From contig NZ_AJXT01000043.1 of the NCBI RefSeq assembly GCF_000264295.1, positions 1 to 64,000 on the forward strand: a stretch of DNA of 64,000 nt, read 5' to 3'. Position 1 is the first letter of the stretch. Each line of letters begins with the position of its first letter. The position numbers and the translations under genes are program-made. This stretch comes from Rhodanobacter spathiphylli B39. GTDB lineage: Bacteria > Pseudomonadota > Gammaproteobacteria > Xanthomonadales > Rhodanobacteraceae. The notes beneath the pieces are model-generated. The model had not been told where the DNA came from, ran no database searches, and saw nothing but the letters and a program-made list of their open reading frames with translations. Shown here piece by piece: positions 32,838 through 41,604 of this stretch.

Positions 32838-34436
32838 ATGCTCGACGAAACCCTCAAGACCCAGTTGCAGGCCTACCTGGAAAAGCTGGTGCAGCCGATC
32901 GAGCTGGTCGCTTCGCTGGACGACAGTGCCAAGTCGCAGGAACTGGACGAGCTGCTGCAGCAGATTGCCGCGCTGTCCGACAAGATCAGCCTGCGCCGTG
33001 ACGACAGCGACGCGCGCAAGCCGTCTTTCGCGATCAATCGCGTCGGCACCGACATCGGCGTGCGTTTCGCCGGCCTGCCGATGGGTCATGAATTCACCTC
33101 CCTGGTGCTGGCCCTGCTGCAAGTGGGCGGTCACCCATCCAAGGCGGCCGCCGATACGATCGAGCAGATTCGCAATCTCGATGGCGACTTCAAGTTCGAG
33201 ACGTATTTCTCGCTGTCCTGCCAGAACTGCCCCGACGTGGTGCAGGCGTTGAACCTGATGAGCGTGCTCAACCCGCGCATCCGGCACGTGGCGATCGACG
33301 GCGCGCTGTACCAGGACGAGGTGGAAAAGCGCCAGGTCATGTCGGTGCCCACCGTGTTCCTCAACGGCGAAGTGTTCGACCAGGGCCGCATGAGCCTGGA
33401 GCAGATCGTGGCCAAGCTCGACACCAGTGCCAGCGCCCGCGAGGCGGAAAAGATCAAGGCCAGGGCCGCGTTCGACGTGCTCGTGGTCGGCGGCGGCCCC
33501 GCCGGCGCGGCAGCGGCGATCTATGCGGCGCGCAAGGGCATCCGCACCGGCGTGGCGGCCGAGCGTTTCGGCGGCCAGGTGCTGGACACCATGGGCATCG
33601 AAAACTTCATCTCGGTGACCTATACCGAAGGCCCGAAGCTGGCCGCCGCGCTCGAACAGCACGTGCACGAATACGACATCGATGTGATGAACCTGCAGCG
33701 CGCCGAGAAGCTGGTGCCGGCCAGCGACGCCACCGGGGGTCTGGTGCAGATCGAGCTGGCCAACGGCGCCACGCTGAAGTCGAAGACGGTGATCCTCTCC
33801 ACCGGCGCCCGCTGGCGGCAGATGGGCGTGCCCGGCGAAGACGAATACCGCAACAAGGGCGTGGCCTACTGTCCGCACTGCGACGGCCCGCTGTTCAAGG
33901 GCAAGCGCGTGGCGGTGATCGGCGGTGGCAACTCCGGCGTCGAGGCGGCGATCGACCTGGCCGGCATCGTGTCCCACGTCACCCTGATCGAATTCGACGG
34001 CAAGCTGCGCGCCGACGAAGTCCTGCAGCGCAAGCTGCGCAGCCTGCCCAACGTCGACATCATCGTCAGCGCGCTGAGCACCGAAGTGCTGGGCGATGGC
34101 CAGCGGGTCAGCGCACTGGTCTATCGCGACCGCACCAGCGAGCAGATGCACACGCTGGAGCTGGAAGGCATCTTCGTGCAGATCGGTCTGCTGCCGAACA
34201 CCGAATGGCTGAAGGGCACGCTGGAACTGTCGCCGCGCGGCGAGATCGTGATCGACGAACGCGGCCAGACCTCCCTGCCCGGCGTGTTCGCCGCCGGCGA
34301 CGCCACCACGGTGCCGTACAAGCAGATCGTGATCGCGATGGGTGCCGGCTCCACGGCAGCGCTGAGCGCGTTCGATCACCTGATCCGCAGCCCGCTGGTG
34401 GTCACGGAAGACCGGAAGGAAGCCGTCGCCGCCTGA
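32838..34436 (+). CDS. ahpF: Alkyl hydroperoxide reductase subunit F
   Basis: FAD- and NADH-dependent disulfide reductase of 532 aa that recycles AhpC. The N-terminal double thioredoxin fold carries C128 and C131 in SCQNCP. The thioredoxin-reductase part carries the FAD motif [10 protein letters not shown], the redox pair C345/C348 in YCPHCDGP, the NAD motif [10 protein letters not shown] and the FAD end motif [16 protein letters not shown] precedes the ATG at 32838. The 180-bp gap from ahpC holds a strong hairpin. Confidence 0.97.
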   Translation: MLDETLKTQLQAYLEKLVQPIELVASLDDSAKSQELDELLQQIAALSDKISLRRDDSDARKPSFAINRVGTDIGVRFAGLPMGHEFTSLVLALLQVGGHPSKAAADTIEQIRNLDGDFKFETYFSLSCQNCPDVVQALNLMSVLNPRIRHVAIDGALYQDEVEKRQVMSVPTVFLNGEVFDQGRMSLEQIVAKLDTSASAREAEKIKARAAFDVLVVGGGPAGAAAAIYAARKGIRTGVAAERFGGQVLDTMGIENFISVTYTEGPKLAAALEQHVHEYDIDVMNLQRAEKLVPASDATGGLVQIELANGATLKSKTVILSTGARWRQMGVPGEDEYRNKGVAYCPHCDGPLFKGKRVAVIGGGNSGVEAAIDLAGIVSHVTLIEFDGKLRADEVLQRKLRSLPNVDIIVSALSTEVLGDGQRVSALVYRDRTSEQMHTLELEGIFVQIGLLPNTEWLKGTLELSPRGEIVIDERGQTSLPGVFAAGDATTVPYKQIVIAMGAGSTAALSAFDHLIRSPLVVTEDRKEAVAA

Positions 34437-34473
34437 TCGAAATGCACGGGGCCTGCGGTCCCGTTCACCGCTC

Positions 34474-34499
34474 CGCCGGGCGGCGGTGCCCGCCCGGCG
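34474..34499. terminator. Hairpin between convergent ahpF and prpE
   Basis: CGCCGGGC / GCCCGGCG with a GC-rich loop lies between the stop codons of ahpF and prpE. It lacks a T tract. Confidence 0.4.
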
Positions 34500-36395
34500 T
34501 CAGCTGCCCTGATCGGGCCCGTGGTCCAGCGCCTGGCGAATGCCTTCCAGCGCCCCGGGATCATCCAGCGTTGACAGATCGCCCGGATCGCGATGCTCCG
34601 CCAACGCCTGCAACGAGCGACGCAACAGCTTGCCGGAGCGGGTCTTCGGCAAGGCATTCACCACATAGATGCGTGAGGGCCTTGCCACGCCACCAAGCTG
34701 GTCGACCACGCGCTGCTGCATGGCTTTGGCCACGTCGGCGGCTCCGTCACCGGCATCGCGCTTCAAGGTGGCGAACACGATCGGCACCTGCCCTTTCAGC
34801 TCGTCCTTCACGCCGACCACGGCCGCCTCGGCCACCGCCGGATGGCTGGCCACTGACTCCTCGATCTCGCGCGTGCCCAGGCGATGGCCGGCCACGTTGA
34901 TCACGTCGTCGGTGCGCCCAAGCACGAAGGTATAGCCGTCCCCATCGCGCACCGCCCAGTCCAGCGAGCTGTACAGCAGCTCCCTGAAGTGGCTGAAATA
35001 GCTGTACACGTAACGATCGTCGTCACGCCAGATGGTACTGAGGCAGCCTGGCGGCAACGGCGGCTGCAGCACCAGCACGCCCTTGCTGCCGTCGGGCACT
35101 TCCACGCCGGTGTTCTCGTCGATCACCTTCATCCGGTAGCCCGGCGCCGGCAGGCCGGGCGAGCCGAACTTCACCGTCTTCAGGTCCAGCCCCGGCATCA
35201 GCGTGATCGCCGGCCAGCCGGTTTCGGTCTGCCAGTAGTTGTCGATCACCGGCACGCCCAGCGCGCCGGTGATCCATCGGGCGGTCGGCTCGTCCAGCGG
35301 TTCGCCGGCGAGGAACAGCCACTTCAACGTCGACAGGTCGTATTTCTTCAGCCAGCTTTCATCCTGCTTCTTCAGCACGCGGATCGCGGTGGGCGAGGAG
35401 AACATGGTGCGCACCTTGTAACGCTCGCACAGTTGCCACCAGATGCCCGCATCGGGCCGCGTCGGCAGGCCCTCGTACAACAAGCTGGTGGCGCCGCCGA
35501 TCAACGGCCCGTAGACGTTGTAGGAATGCCCCACCGCCCAGCCCACGTCGGAGGTGGAGAACATCACCTGTCCCGGTGCGATGTCGAACACGCGGCGGAT
35601 CGACAAGGCCATCGCCACGGCATAACCGCCCACGTCACGCTGCACGCCCTTGGGCTTACCGGTAGTGCCCGAGGTGTACAACAGGTAGCTCGGCTCATTC
35701 GATTCCAGCCAGGTCACCGGCACCTCGGCATCCGCGTGCTGCGCGCGCAGGCTGGCGTAGTCCAGGTCGCGCCCGGCCACCCGGGTCATCTGCCGATCCA
35801 GCCCGCGATCGATGATCAGCACATGCGGCGGCGGTGCCGACGCCTCGTTCAGCGCCGCATCGACCAGCGGCTTGTACGGGATCACCTTGCCCGCGCGCAT
35901 GCCGGCATCGGCGGCAATCAGCAGCTTCGGCTGGGCGTCGTCGATGCGCAGCGCCAGGTTGTGCGCCGCAAAGCCGCCGAACACCACCGAGTGGATCGCG
36001 CCGATCCGCGCGCAGGCCAGCATCGCGAACACCGCCTCGGCCATGTTCGGCAGGTAGATCACCACCCGGTCGCCCTTGCCCACGTCCAGCGACTGCAGCA
36101 CCGCGGCGAACGTGTTCACCTCGCGATGCAGCTGGCGATAGGTGAACTCCCGGGTGGCATCGGTCTCGCTGGAAATCGCCACCAGCGCCAGTTGCTCCGC
36201 GCGCTCGGCCAGGTGGCGGTCGACCGCGTTGTAGCAAAGGTTGGTCGTGCCGCCCACGAACCAGCGCCGGAACGGCGGATTCGACTGATCGAGGATCTGC
36301 CGCGGCGGCGTCTCCCAGTGAATCAGCCGCGCCTGCTCGGCCCAGAATCGCTCCGGCTCCTCGACGGATTGCCGGTAGAACTCCTCGTAGCGCAT
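34500..36395 (-). CDS. prpE: Propionyl-CoA synthetase PrpE
   Basis: AMP-forming acyl-CoA synthetase of 631 aa that activates propionate (and more weakly acetate) with ATP and CoA, feeding the methylcitrate cycle. The ATP motif YTSGTTGKPKGVQRD, the NYWQTETGWP motif and the acetylatable lysine region PKTRSGKLLRR near the C-terminus are clear. The N-terminus RYEEFYRQSVEEPERFW and WFVGGTTNLCYNAVDRH place it with PrpE rather than Acs. GGAG precedes the ATG at 36395. It lies ~4 kb from prpBC, divergent from a MerR-type regulator. Confidence 0.93.
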   Translation of the reverse strand: MRYEEFYRQSVEEPERFWAEQARLIHWETPPRQILDQSNPPFRRWFVGGTTNLCYNAVDRHLAERAEQLALVAISSETDATREFTYRQLHREVNTFAAVLQSLDVGKGDRVVIYLPNMAEAVFAMLACARIGAIHSVVFGGFAAHNLALRIDDAQPKLLIAADAGMRAGKVIPYKPLVDAALNEASAPPPHVLIIDRGLDRQMTRVAGRDLDYASLRAQHADAEVPVTWLESNEPSYLLYTSGTTGKPKGVQRDVGGYAVAMALSIRRVFDIAPGQVMFSTSDVGWAVGHSYNVYGPLIGGATSLLYEGLPTRPDAGIWWQLCERYKVRTMFSSPTAIRVLKKQDESWLKKYDLSTLKWLFLAGEPLDEPTARWITGALGVPVIDNYWQTETGWPAITLMPGLDLKTVKFGSPGLPAPGYRMKVIDENTGVEVPDGSKGVLVLQPPLPPGCLSTIWRDDDRYVYSYFSHFRELLYSSLDWAVRDGDGYTFVLGRTDDVINVAGHRLGTREIEESVASHPAVAEAAVVGVKDELKGQVPIVFATLKRDAGDGAADVAKAMQQRVVDQLGGVARPSRIYVVNALPKTRSGKLLRRSLQALAEHRDPGDLSTLDDPGALEGIRQALDHGPDQGS

Positions 36396-36492
36396 GGGCG
36401 GACTCCAGGGTTTCGTTGCCACCAGCCTAGACCAGGCCGGCGGCCGCATCATCGCGACAATGGTCGTAGCCAAGCATGACCTTTCGCCACGC

Positions 36493-36523
36493 TTGACCCT
36501 CACGTAACGTGAGGCCCCAGTGT
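36493..36523 (+). promoter_or_regulatory. MerR-type promoter/operator
   Basis: TTGACC (-35) is followed by the 17-bp perfect dyad CCTCACG-TAA-CGTGAGG (36498-36514), filling a 19-bp spacer before a weak -10 (CAGTGT). A long spacer filled by a dyad is the hallmark of promoters activated by MerR regulators through DNA twisting. It lies directly before the MerR gene, so autoregulation is likely, and 98 bp from the prpE start on the other strand. Confidence 0.75.
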
Positions 36524-36554
36524 GCACGGCGCACACCGGAGGAGAAGGCTGACC

Positions 36555-37583
36555 ATGTTGTTGACCGTGGGCGAACTCGCCAGGCGCTGCGGACTGACCG
36601 TCCGCACGCTGCATCATTACGACACCATCGGATTGCTGACACCCTCGGTGCGCTCCGCTGCCGGCTACCGACACTACGATGGGGCGAACATCGAACGCCT
36701 GCACCGTATCCAGGCCCTGCGTCAGCTGGGCCTGTCGCTGGCCGACATCGGCAAAGCCCTGTCCGGGCCGCTGCAGCCACTGGCCGAGGTGGTCGACCGG
36801 CAGATCACGCAGATCGACCTCGAACTCGCCGAAGGCACCCGCCTGCGCGAGCGCCTGGTGCATTTGCGCGGGCAGCTGGCGAACGGACAGTCCCCCGACC
36901 TGGCCGACTGGCTGGACACGCTGGAGCTGATGACGATGTACGAGAAGTATTTTTCACCCGAGGAACTGAAGACCCTGCCGCTGCACACCAACCCGGACGT
37001 GCTGACTGACTGGAGCGCCCTGGTCAGCGCCGTGCAATCGGCGATGGATCGCGGCGCCACGCCGGACGATCCCGACGCGCAGATCCTGGCGCAACAGTGG
37101 ATGACGATGGTCGGCCGCGGCACCGGCGGCAACCCCGCCTTCCTGATGCGCCTGCATGCGATGAATGAAAACGAACCCGGCCTGCGCGAACGCAGCGGCA
37201 TCACCCGCGAGCTGGAGCAGTTCGTGGAGCAGTCGCTGGTCGCGGGGCGACTGGCGATCTTCGAGCGCTACCTCACGCCGCACGACATGCAGCGCATGGG
37301 CGAGCATTACGGCAGGCAGATGTATGCCTGGCCGCCACTGATCGCCGAGCTGCGCCAGGCGATCGCCGACCACGTGCCCGCCGACGATCCGCATGCGCAA
37401 CGGTTGGCAAGCCGCTGGATGGAATTGTTCCGTGCCTACGCCGGCGATGATCCGGCGACACATGCGCGCATCCGCCAGGCCTATGCCAGGGAGCCGGACC
37501 TGCGCAGCGGCAGCGCGGTGGACGACACGCTGCTGGATTACGTGCGGCAGGCAGTTGAGGGCCTGGCGCACACTCCGCACTGA
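36555..37583 (+). CDS. MerR family regulator with two TipAS-like domains
   Basis: Transcription regulator of 342 aa. Residues 1-70 are the MerR winged helix (LTVGELARRCGLTVRTLHHY, GYRHYDGANIERL), followed by the dimerisation helix. Two successive helical segments of similar design follow: YEKYFSPEELKTLP with QILAQQWMTMV (~125-235) and FERYLTPHDMQRMG with AQRLASRWMELF (~245-335), each resembling the TipAS ligand-binding fold, which binds peptides or hydrophobic compounds in TipA. Ligand unknown. An in-spacer dyad precedes it. It is divergent from prpE, which it might also control (inference). Confidence 0.85.
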   Translation: MLLTVGELARRCGLTVRTLHHYDTIGLLTPSVRSAAGYRHYDGANIERLHRIQALRQLGLSLADIGKALSGPLQPLAEVVDRQITQIDLELAEGTRLRERLVHLRGQLANGQSPDLADWLDTLELMTMYEKYFSPEELKTLPLHTNPDVLTDWSALVSAVQSAMDRGATPDDPDAQILAQQWMTMVGRGTGGNPAFLMRLHAMNENEPGLRERSGITRELEQFVEQSLVAGRLAIFERYLTPHDMQRMGEHYGRQMYAWPPLIAELRQAIADHVPADDPHAQRLASRWMELFRAYAGDDPATHARIRQAYAREPDLRSGSAVDDTLLDYVRQAVEGLAHTPH

Positions 37584-37594
37584 CCGGCGCGCAC

Positions 37595-37623
37595 AAAAAA
37601 GGGTGGCCGATCGGCCACCCTTT
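37595..37623. terminator. Bidirectional terminator between the MerR gene and mdh
   Basis: AAAAAA-GGGTGGCCGA-TCGGCCACCC-TTT: a perfect 10-bp stem flanked by A6 and T3, between convergent genes. Confidence 0.8.
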
Positions 37624-37649
37624 CAGGGCTCCCTGCGGGAGCCGGCCTG

Positions 37650-38636
37650 TTACTTCGCGAACAGATGCTCGACGCCGGCGCGCTCCTCGCGCAGTTCCTT
37701 GTCGGTGGCATCCATGCGGGCGCGCGAGAAATCACTGACCGGCAGATCCTGCACGATCGTGTACTTGCCGTCCCTCACCGTCACCGGGTAGCCGTAGATC
37801 ACGCCCGGGGCGATGCCGTAGGAACCGTCGGACGGAATGCCCATCGAAACCCAGTCGCCCTCGGCCGTGCCCAGTGCCCACGAACGCATGTGGTCGATCG
37901 CGGCCGACGCGGCGGAGGCCGCGGACGAGGCGCCGCGCGCCTTGATGATCGCCGCGCCGCGCTGCTGCACGGTGGGGATGAAGTCGCTCTCGTACCAGGC
38001 CTGGTCGACCAGGCTCAGCGCCGGCTTGCCGTCGACGGTGGTCTGCGAGAGGTCCGGATACTGGGTGGAGCTGTGGTTGCCCCAGATCGTCATCTTCTTG
38101 ACGTCGGTGTTGTGCTTGCCGGTCTTCTCGGCCAGCTGCGCCTTGGCGCGGTTGTGGTCCAGGCGGACCATCGCGGTGAAGCACTTCGGGTCCAGGTCCG
38201 GCGCGTTCTGCTGGGCGATCAGCGCATTGGTGTTGGCCGGGTTGCCGACCACCAGCACCTTGACGTCGCGCTTGGCGTGGTCGTTGATCGCCTTGCCCTG
38301 CGGGCCGAAGATCGCACCGTTCGCTTCCAGCAGGTCCTTGCGCTCCATGCCCGGGCCACGCGGACGGGCGCCGACCAGCAGCGCGTAATCCACGTCCTTG
38401 AACGCGACGTTGGCATCGTCGGTGGCAACCACGCCGGCCAGGGTCGGGAAGGCGCAATCGTTCAATTCCATCACCACGCCCTGCAGCGACGGCAAGGCCG
38501 GGGTGATTTCCAGCAGGTGCAGGATCACCGGCTGATCCAGGCCCAGCATGTCGCCGGCGGCGATACGGAACAGCAAGGCATAACCGATCTGGCCGGCAGC
38601 GCCGGTAACGGCAACGCGAACGGGGGCTTTCATCAT
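37650..38636 (-). CDS. mdh: Malate dehydrogenase
   Basis: NAD-dependent TCA-cycle enzyme of 328 aa interconverting malate and oxaloacetate. The Rossmann motif [15 protein letters not shown] starts at residue ~11; substrate-binding arginines are in [15 protein letters not shown]; the catalytic His is in [12 protein letters not shown]. It belongs to the ~328-aa MDH type found in Xanthomonas and Burkholderia rather than the 312-aa E. coli type. The start has tandem ATGs (MMKAPV), with GGAG 5 nt before the first and 8 nt before the second; either may be used. Confidence 0.97.
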   Translation of the reverse strand: MMKAPVRVAVTGAAGQIGYALLFRIAAGDMLGLDQPVILHLLEITPALPSLQGVVMELNDCAFPTLAGVVATDDANVAFKDVDYALLVGARPRGPGMERKDLLEANGAIFGPQGKAINDHAKRDVKVLVVGNPANTNALIAQQNAPDLDPKCFTAMVRLDHNRAKAQLAEKTGKHNTDVKKMTIWGNHSSTQYPDLSQTTVDGKPALSLVDQAWYESDFIPTVQQRGAAIIKARGASSAASAASAAIDHMRSWALGTAEGDWVSMGIPSDGSYGIAPGVIYGYPVTVRDGKYTIVQDLPVSDFSRARMDATDKELREERAGVEHLFAK

Positions 38637-38723
38637 TTGTTCTCCGGGAAGGGGGAATCGGCAAAGGAAAATCGGAAGAGCGGAGCGGGCCGATGCCCGA
38701 CTCCCCATGACCGATTCACGGGT

Positions 38724-39923
38724 TCAATTCAGTTCGGCGAAAAATTCGGCAATGCGTTGCAGACCCGGCTGCAACTGCGCGGCCGGACAGGTGTACGAGA
38801 TGCGCATCGCACGCGGTTCGCCGAAGGCGGAACCGGGGACGCAGGCGACGCCCTTGGCCTCCAGCAGCGCGGCGCAGAATTCCACGTCGTTGCCGATCGC
38901 CACGCCGCGGTGGCTCCTGCCGAAGGCCACCGAAACGTCTGGGAAGGCGTAGAACGCACCCTGCGGCCGCGGGCAGACCACGCCGGGAATCGCGCTGAGC
39001 GCGGCAAACACGGCATCGCGACGGCCGGCGAATTCCTCGCACTTGGCCTGCGGGATGTCCTGCGGTCCGCTCAGCGCCGCCACGGCCGCGGCGGTGATCA
39101 CCTCCGGCAGGCTGGTGATGTGGTTGGAGTTCAGCGTGGTGACGGCCTTCGCTACCGCTTCCGGCGCCGCGATCAGGCCTACGCGCCAACCCGGCATGCC
39201 ATAGGTCTTGGAAACCGAATCGACGAAGATCACCCGCTCCTTCAGCTCGGGCCTGGCGAACACGAAGTTGTGGTAACCAAGGCCGTCGAACACCATCGAG
39301 TTGTAGATGTCGTCGGTGATCACCCAGGTGTCCGGGTGCCTCACCAGCACTTCGGCCAACGCCGCGATCTCCTCGCCCGTGTAGACCATGCCGGTCGGGT
39401 TGGAGGGGTTGTTGAACAGGAACACCTTCGGCTTGCGCGCCAGCGCGGCATCGAGTTGGGCCGGGGTGAGCTTGTAGTTCTGCTCCGGCCCGCAATGCAT
39501 CACGTTGATCTTCGCGCCCACGATGTCGGCGATGTCGCGGTAGGTGGTCCAATACGGCGCGGCAAAGCAGATCTCGTCGCCCTCATCCAGCAGCGCCTCG
39601 GCCAGGTTGTACAACACCTGCTTGGCGCCGATGCCGATGGACAGGTTGATGCGCCCGTAGCCGGAAAAACCCAGTGCCTCGATGTGCTTGAGGAACGCGT
39701 CCAGCAGCGCGTCGGCGCCGCGGTTGCTGCCGTACTGGCCGGAGTCATGCGACAGCGACTCGCGCGCCGCGGCGTACACGTGCTCGCCCGGCAGGAAATT
39801 CGGTACGCCGATGGAGAAGCTGATGATGTCGCGGCCGGCAGCCTTGAGCTGTTTCGCCTTCTCGGCAATCACCATGATCGCGCTGGGTTTGGCGCGGCCG
39901 ACACGCTGGGCGAGCTGGGGCAT
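38724..39923 (-). CDS. PLP-dependent aminotransferase (class I, aspartate aminotransferase-like)
   Basis: Fold-type I aminotransferase of 399 aa. The PLP lysine is in DSVSKTYGMPGWRVG; NNPSNPTGMVY and DDIYNSMVFDG bind cofactor; the carboxylate-binding Arg is in MRISYTCP. It is of the AspB/subgroup-Ib type, likely exchanging amino groups between aspartate (or aromatic or branched substrates) and 2-oxoglutarate; exact substrate is not readable. It lies 87 bp upstream of mdh on the same strand, which would suit an aspartate-oxaloacetate-malate link. The chosen start gives MPQLAQRVGRAKPSA as in relatives. Confidence 0.9.
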   Translation of the reverse strand: MPQLAQRVGRAKPSAIMVIAEKAKQLKAAGRDIISFSIGVPNFLPGEHVYAAARESLSHDSGQYGSNRGADALLDAFLKHIEALGFSGYGRINLSIGIGAKQVLYNLAEALLDEGDEICFAAPYWTTYRDIADIVGAKINVMHCGPEQNYKLTPAQLDAALARKPKVFLFNNPSNPTGMVYTGEEIAALAEVLVRHPDTWVITDDIYNSMVFDGLGYHNFVFARPELKERVIFVDSVSKTYGMPGWRVGLIAAPEAVAKAVTTLNSNHITSLPEVITAAAVAALSGPQDIPQAKCEEFAGRRDAVFAALSAIPGVVCPRPQGAFYAFPDVSVAFGRSHRGVAIGNDVEFCAALLEAKGVACVPGSAFGEPRAMRISYTCPAAQLQPGLQRIAEFFAELN

Positions 39924-40074
39924 GGGTATCTCACGCTGAGGGGAGGAAGCAAAGGCGGTGATTTTATCACGCCATCCGGACCCGGCGCTGGTCGTGCACC
40001 CCGCGTCCACGCGAACCGGGCATGATGGCCACGCCCGCACGACGGGCGGCTCACTCAACACGGAGGAGATCCAC

Positions 40075-40329
40075 ATGCACTGGCTTTGGGTATTCGTGAT
40101 CGGATTGATCGTCGGCATCGTGGCCAAGCTGCTGATGCCGGGCAAGGACCCGGGCGGCTTCATCATCACCGCCATCATCGGCATCGCCGGCTCGCTGCTG
40201 GCCACCTGGGTCGGCCAGAACGTGTTTGGCTGGTATCAGGAAGGGCAGTCGGCCGGATTCATCGCTTCGGTGATCGGTGCGATCGTGTTGCTGCTGGTCT
40301 ACCACCTGCTCAGGCGCAAGTCCGCCTGA
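40075..40329 (+). CDS. GlsB/YeaQ/YmgE family membrane protein
   Basis: Very hydrophobic 84-aa protein with three transmembrane segments (LWVFVIGLIVGIVAKLL, GFIITAIIGIAGSLLATWVG, FIASVIGAIVLLLVYHLL) and the family motif PGKDPGGF between the first two. Members are small inner-membrane proteins often induced by stress; molecular function is unknown. A strong ribosome-binding site GGAGGAG precedes the ATG. It is a single gene with a downstream hairpin. Confidence 0.9.
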   Translation: MHWLWVFVIGLIVGIVAKLLMPGKDPGGFIITAIIGIAGSLLATWVGQNVFGWYQEGQSAGFIASVIGAIVLLLVYHLLRRKSA

Positions 40330-40335
40330 GCAGCG

Positions 40336-40364
40336 ATCCCGGCGGAGCGCTGCTCTGCCGGGAT
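40336..40364 (+). terminator. Hairpin after the GlsB-like gene
   Basis: ATCCCGGC / GCCGGGAT with a 13-nt loop starts 6 bp after the stop codon and is followed by GTTT. Confidence 0.55.
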
Positions 40365-40414
40365 GTTTCCGCCCAGGCTCACCTGATCGTGCCGGGCTTC
40401 ATCAAGCCTGCTCA

Positions 40415-40852
40415 TCAGGCCTGCGCCAGCCCGCCCAGCAGCTTGCCGGCCAGACCTTCAAGCATGCTGGGATCGAAGCCGCCGCCCTGCCCTGCATCCG
40501 GCACCTGGCCATCCGGCGTCATGTGATCGACCGCGTGCGGCAGCACGTGCGACAGCCCGCTGAGCACCACGCCCGGATCGACACCGAGCCTGCCGGCAGC
40601 CTCCTGCACCAGCGAACCCATGCCACCGTTCTGCAGCGCCTGACCGAGCTGCTCCCCCGAGACCGGCTGGTTCGCGCCGGTGCCCACCCATGACTGCACC
40701 GCACCGCCAAGCCCGTGCTGCTGCAGCATGCTGATCAGGCCCTGCACGCCGCCGGCGCGCTGCAGCAGATCACCCGCCACCGAGATCATCGAGCCGGCAC
40801 CGCCGGCCTGCTGCTGTCCCTGGCCGCCAAGCAAATCGTCGAGGAATGACAT
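40415..40852 (-). CDS. YidB family protein (DUF937)
   Basis: Soluble 145-aa Gly/Gln-rich protein with the YidB/DUF937 pattern: MSFLDDLLGG start, then AGDLLQRAGGVQGLISMLQQ, GLGGAVQSWVGTGANQPVS and LGVDPGVVLSGLSHVLPHAVD. These proteins are widespread in proteobacteria without an assigned role. Transcribed alone. The assignment rests on overall pattern; no catalytic residues are evident. Confidence 0.85.
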   Translation of the reverse strand: MSFLDDLLGGQGQQQAGGAGSMISVAGDLLQRAGGVQGLISMLQQHGLGGAVQSWVGTGANQPVSGEQLGQALQNGGMGSLVQEAAGRLGVDPGVVLSGLSHVLPHAVDHMTPDGQVPDAGQGGGFDPSMLEGLAGKLLGGLAQA

Positions 40853-40934
40853 GGTCGTTCTCCCTGATGAATGAACAAGCGTGAAGCCAGTCGATCATAG
40901 GCTGATGAAACCGGCGCGACCATGGCCTTCGACC

Positions 40935-40966
40935 CAAAAAAATCGCCGGCTGACGCCGGCGATTTC
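40935..40966 (-). terminator. Terminator of the cyclophilin gene
   Basis: AATCGCCGGC-TGAC-GCCGGCGATT, followed on the minus strand by a run of T (AAAAAAA on the plus strand), 22 bp after the stop of ppiB. Confidence 0.85.
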
Positions 40967-40987
40967 CTGCGAATCCCGAGAATGGAA

Positions 40988-41497
40988 TCAGCCGCGCTGG
41001 TCGAGCACCGCGTTCCATTCCTTGACTCGATCCGACTGCGCCGCCAGCAGGGCATCGACGTCGCCGTCCACGGTGACCTTCTCGATCGTGTCGCCCTGGT
41101 TGATCGCGTTGACCACGTCCATGTCGGCGGCATCGACCACTTCGCCGAACACGCTGTGCTTGCCGTCCAGCCACGGGGTCGGGCCATGGGTGATGAAGAA
41201 CTGGCTGCCGTTGGTGCGCGGACCGGCGTTGGCCATCGACAGCACACCCGGCTTGTCGTGCTTCAGCGAGGCGTTGAACTCGTCCTCGAACTTGTAGCCC
41301 GGACCGCCGCGACCGCTGCCTTCCGGGCAACCGCCCTGGATCATGAAATCGGCGATCACGCGATGGAACGACAGGCCGTCGTAGTAGCCACGCTTTGCCA
41401 GGTTGACGAAGTTGGCCACCGTGACCGGGGCCTTGTCTTCATGCAGGCGCAGATGGATCGGGCCGCGGTTGGTGGTGAAGGTGACATTGATGGTCAT
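40988..41497 (-). CDS. ppiB: Cyclophilin-type peptidyl-prolyl cis-trans isomerase
   Basis: Cytoplasmic isomerase of 169 aa that speeds proline-limited protein folding. The cyclophilin core is clear: [19 protein letters not shown] with the catalytic Arg, [19 protein letters not shown] and HSVFGEVV. No signal peptide, hence the PpiB (cytoplasmic) form. The length agrees with E. coli PpiB (164). It has its own terminator. Confidence 0.95.
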   Translation of the reverse strand: MTINVTFTTNRGPIHLRLHEDKAPVTVANFVNLAKRGYYDGLSFHRVIADFMIQGGCPEGSGRGGPGYKFEDEFNASLKHDKPGVLSMANAGPRTNGSQFFITHGPTPWLDGKHSVFGEVVDAADMDVVNAINQGDTIEKVTVDGDVDALLAAQSDRVKEWNAVLDQRG

Positions 41498-41604
41498 GGC
41501 AAATCCTTGGGTTCAAGAGCTGCACCGTGCCACGGCACGGATGTCGGGGTCGTGAAGGATAACCCAGCCCGGCCGGTCGATCAGCCACCTCCGATCGCCG
41601 ATGC

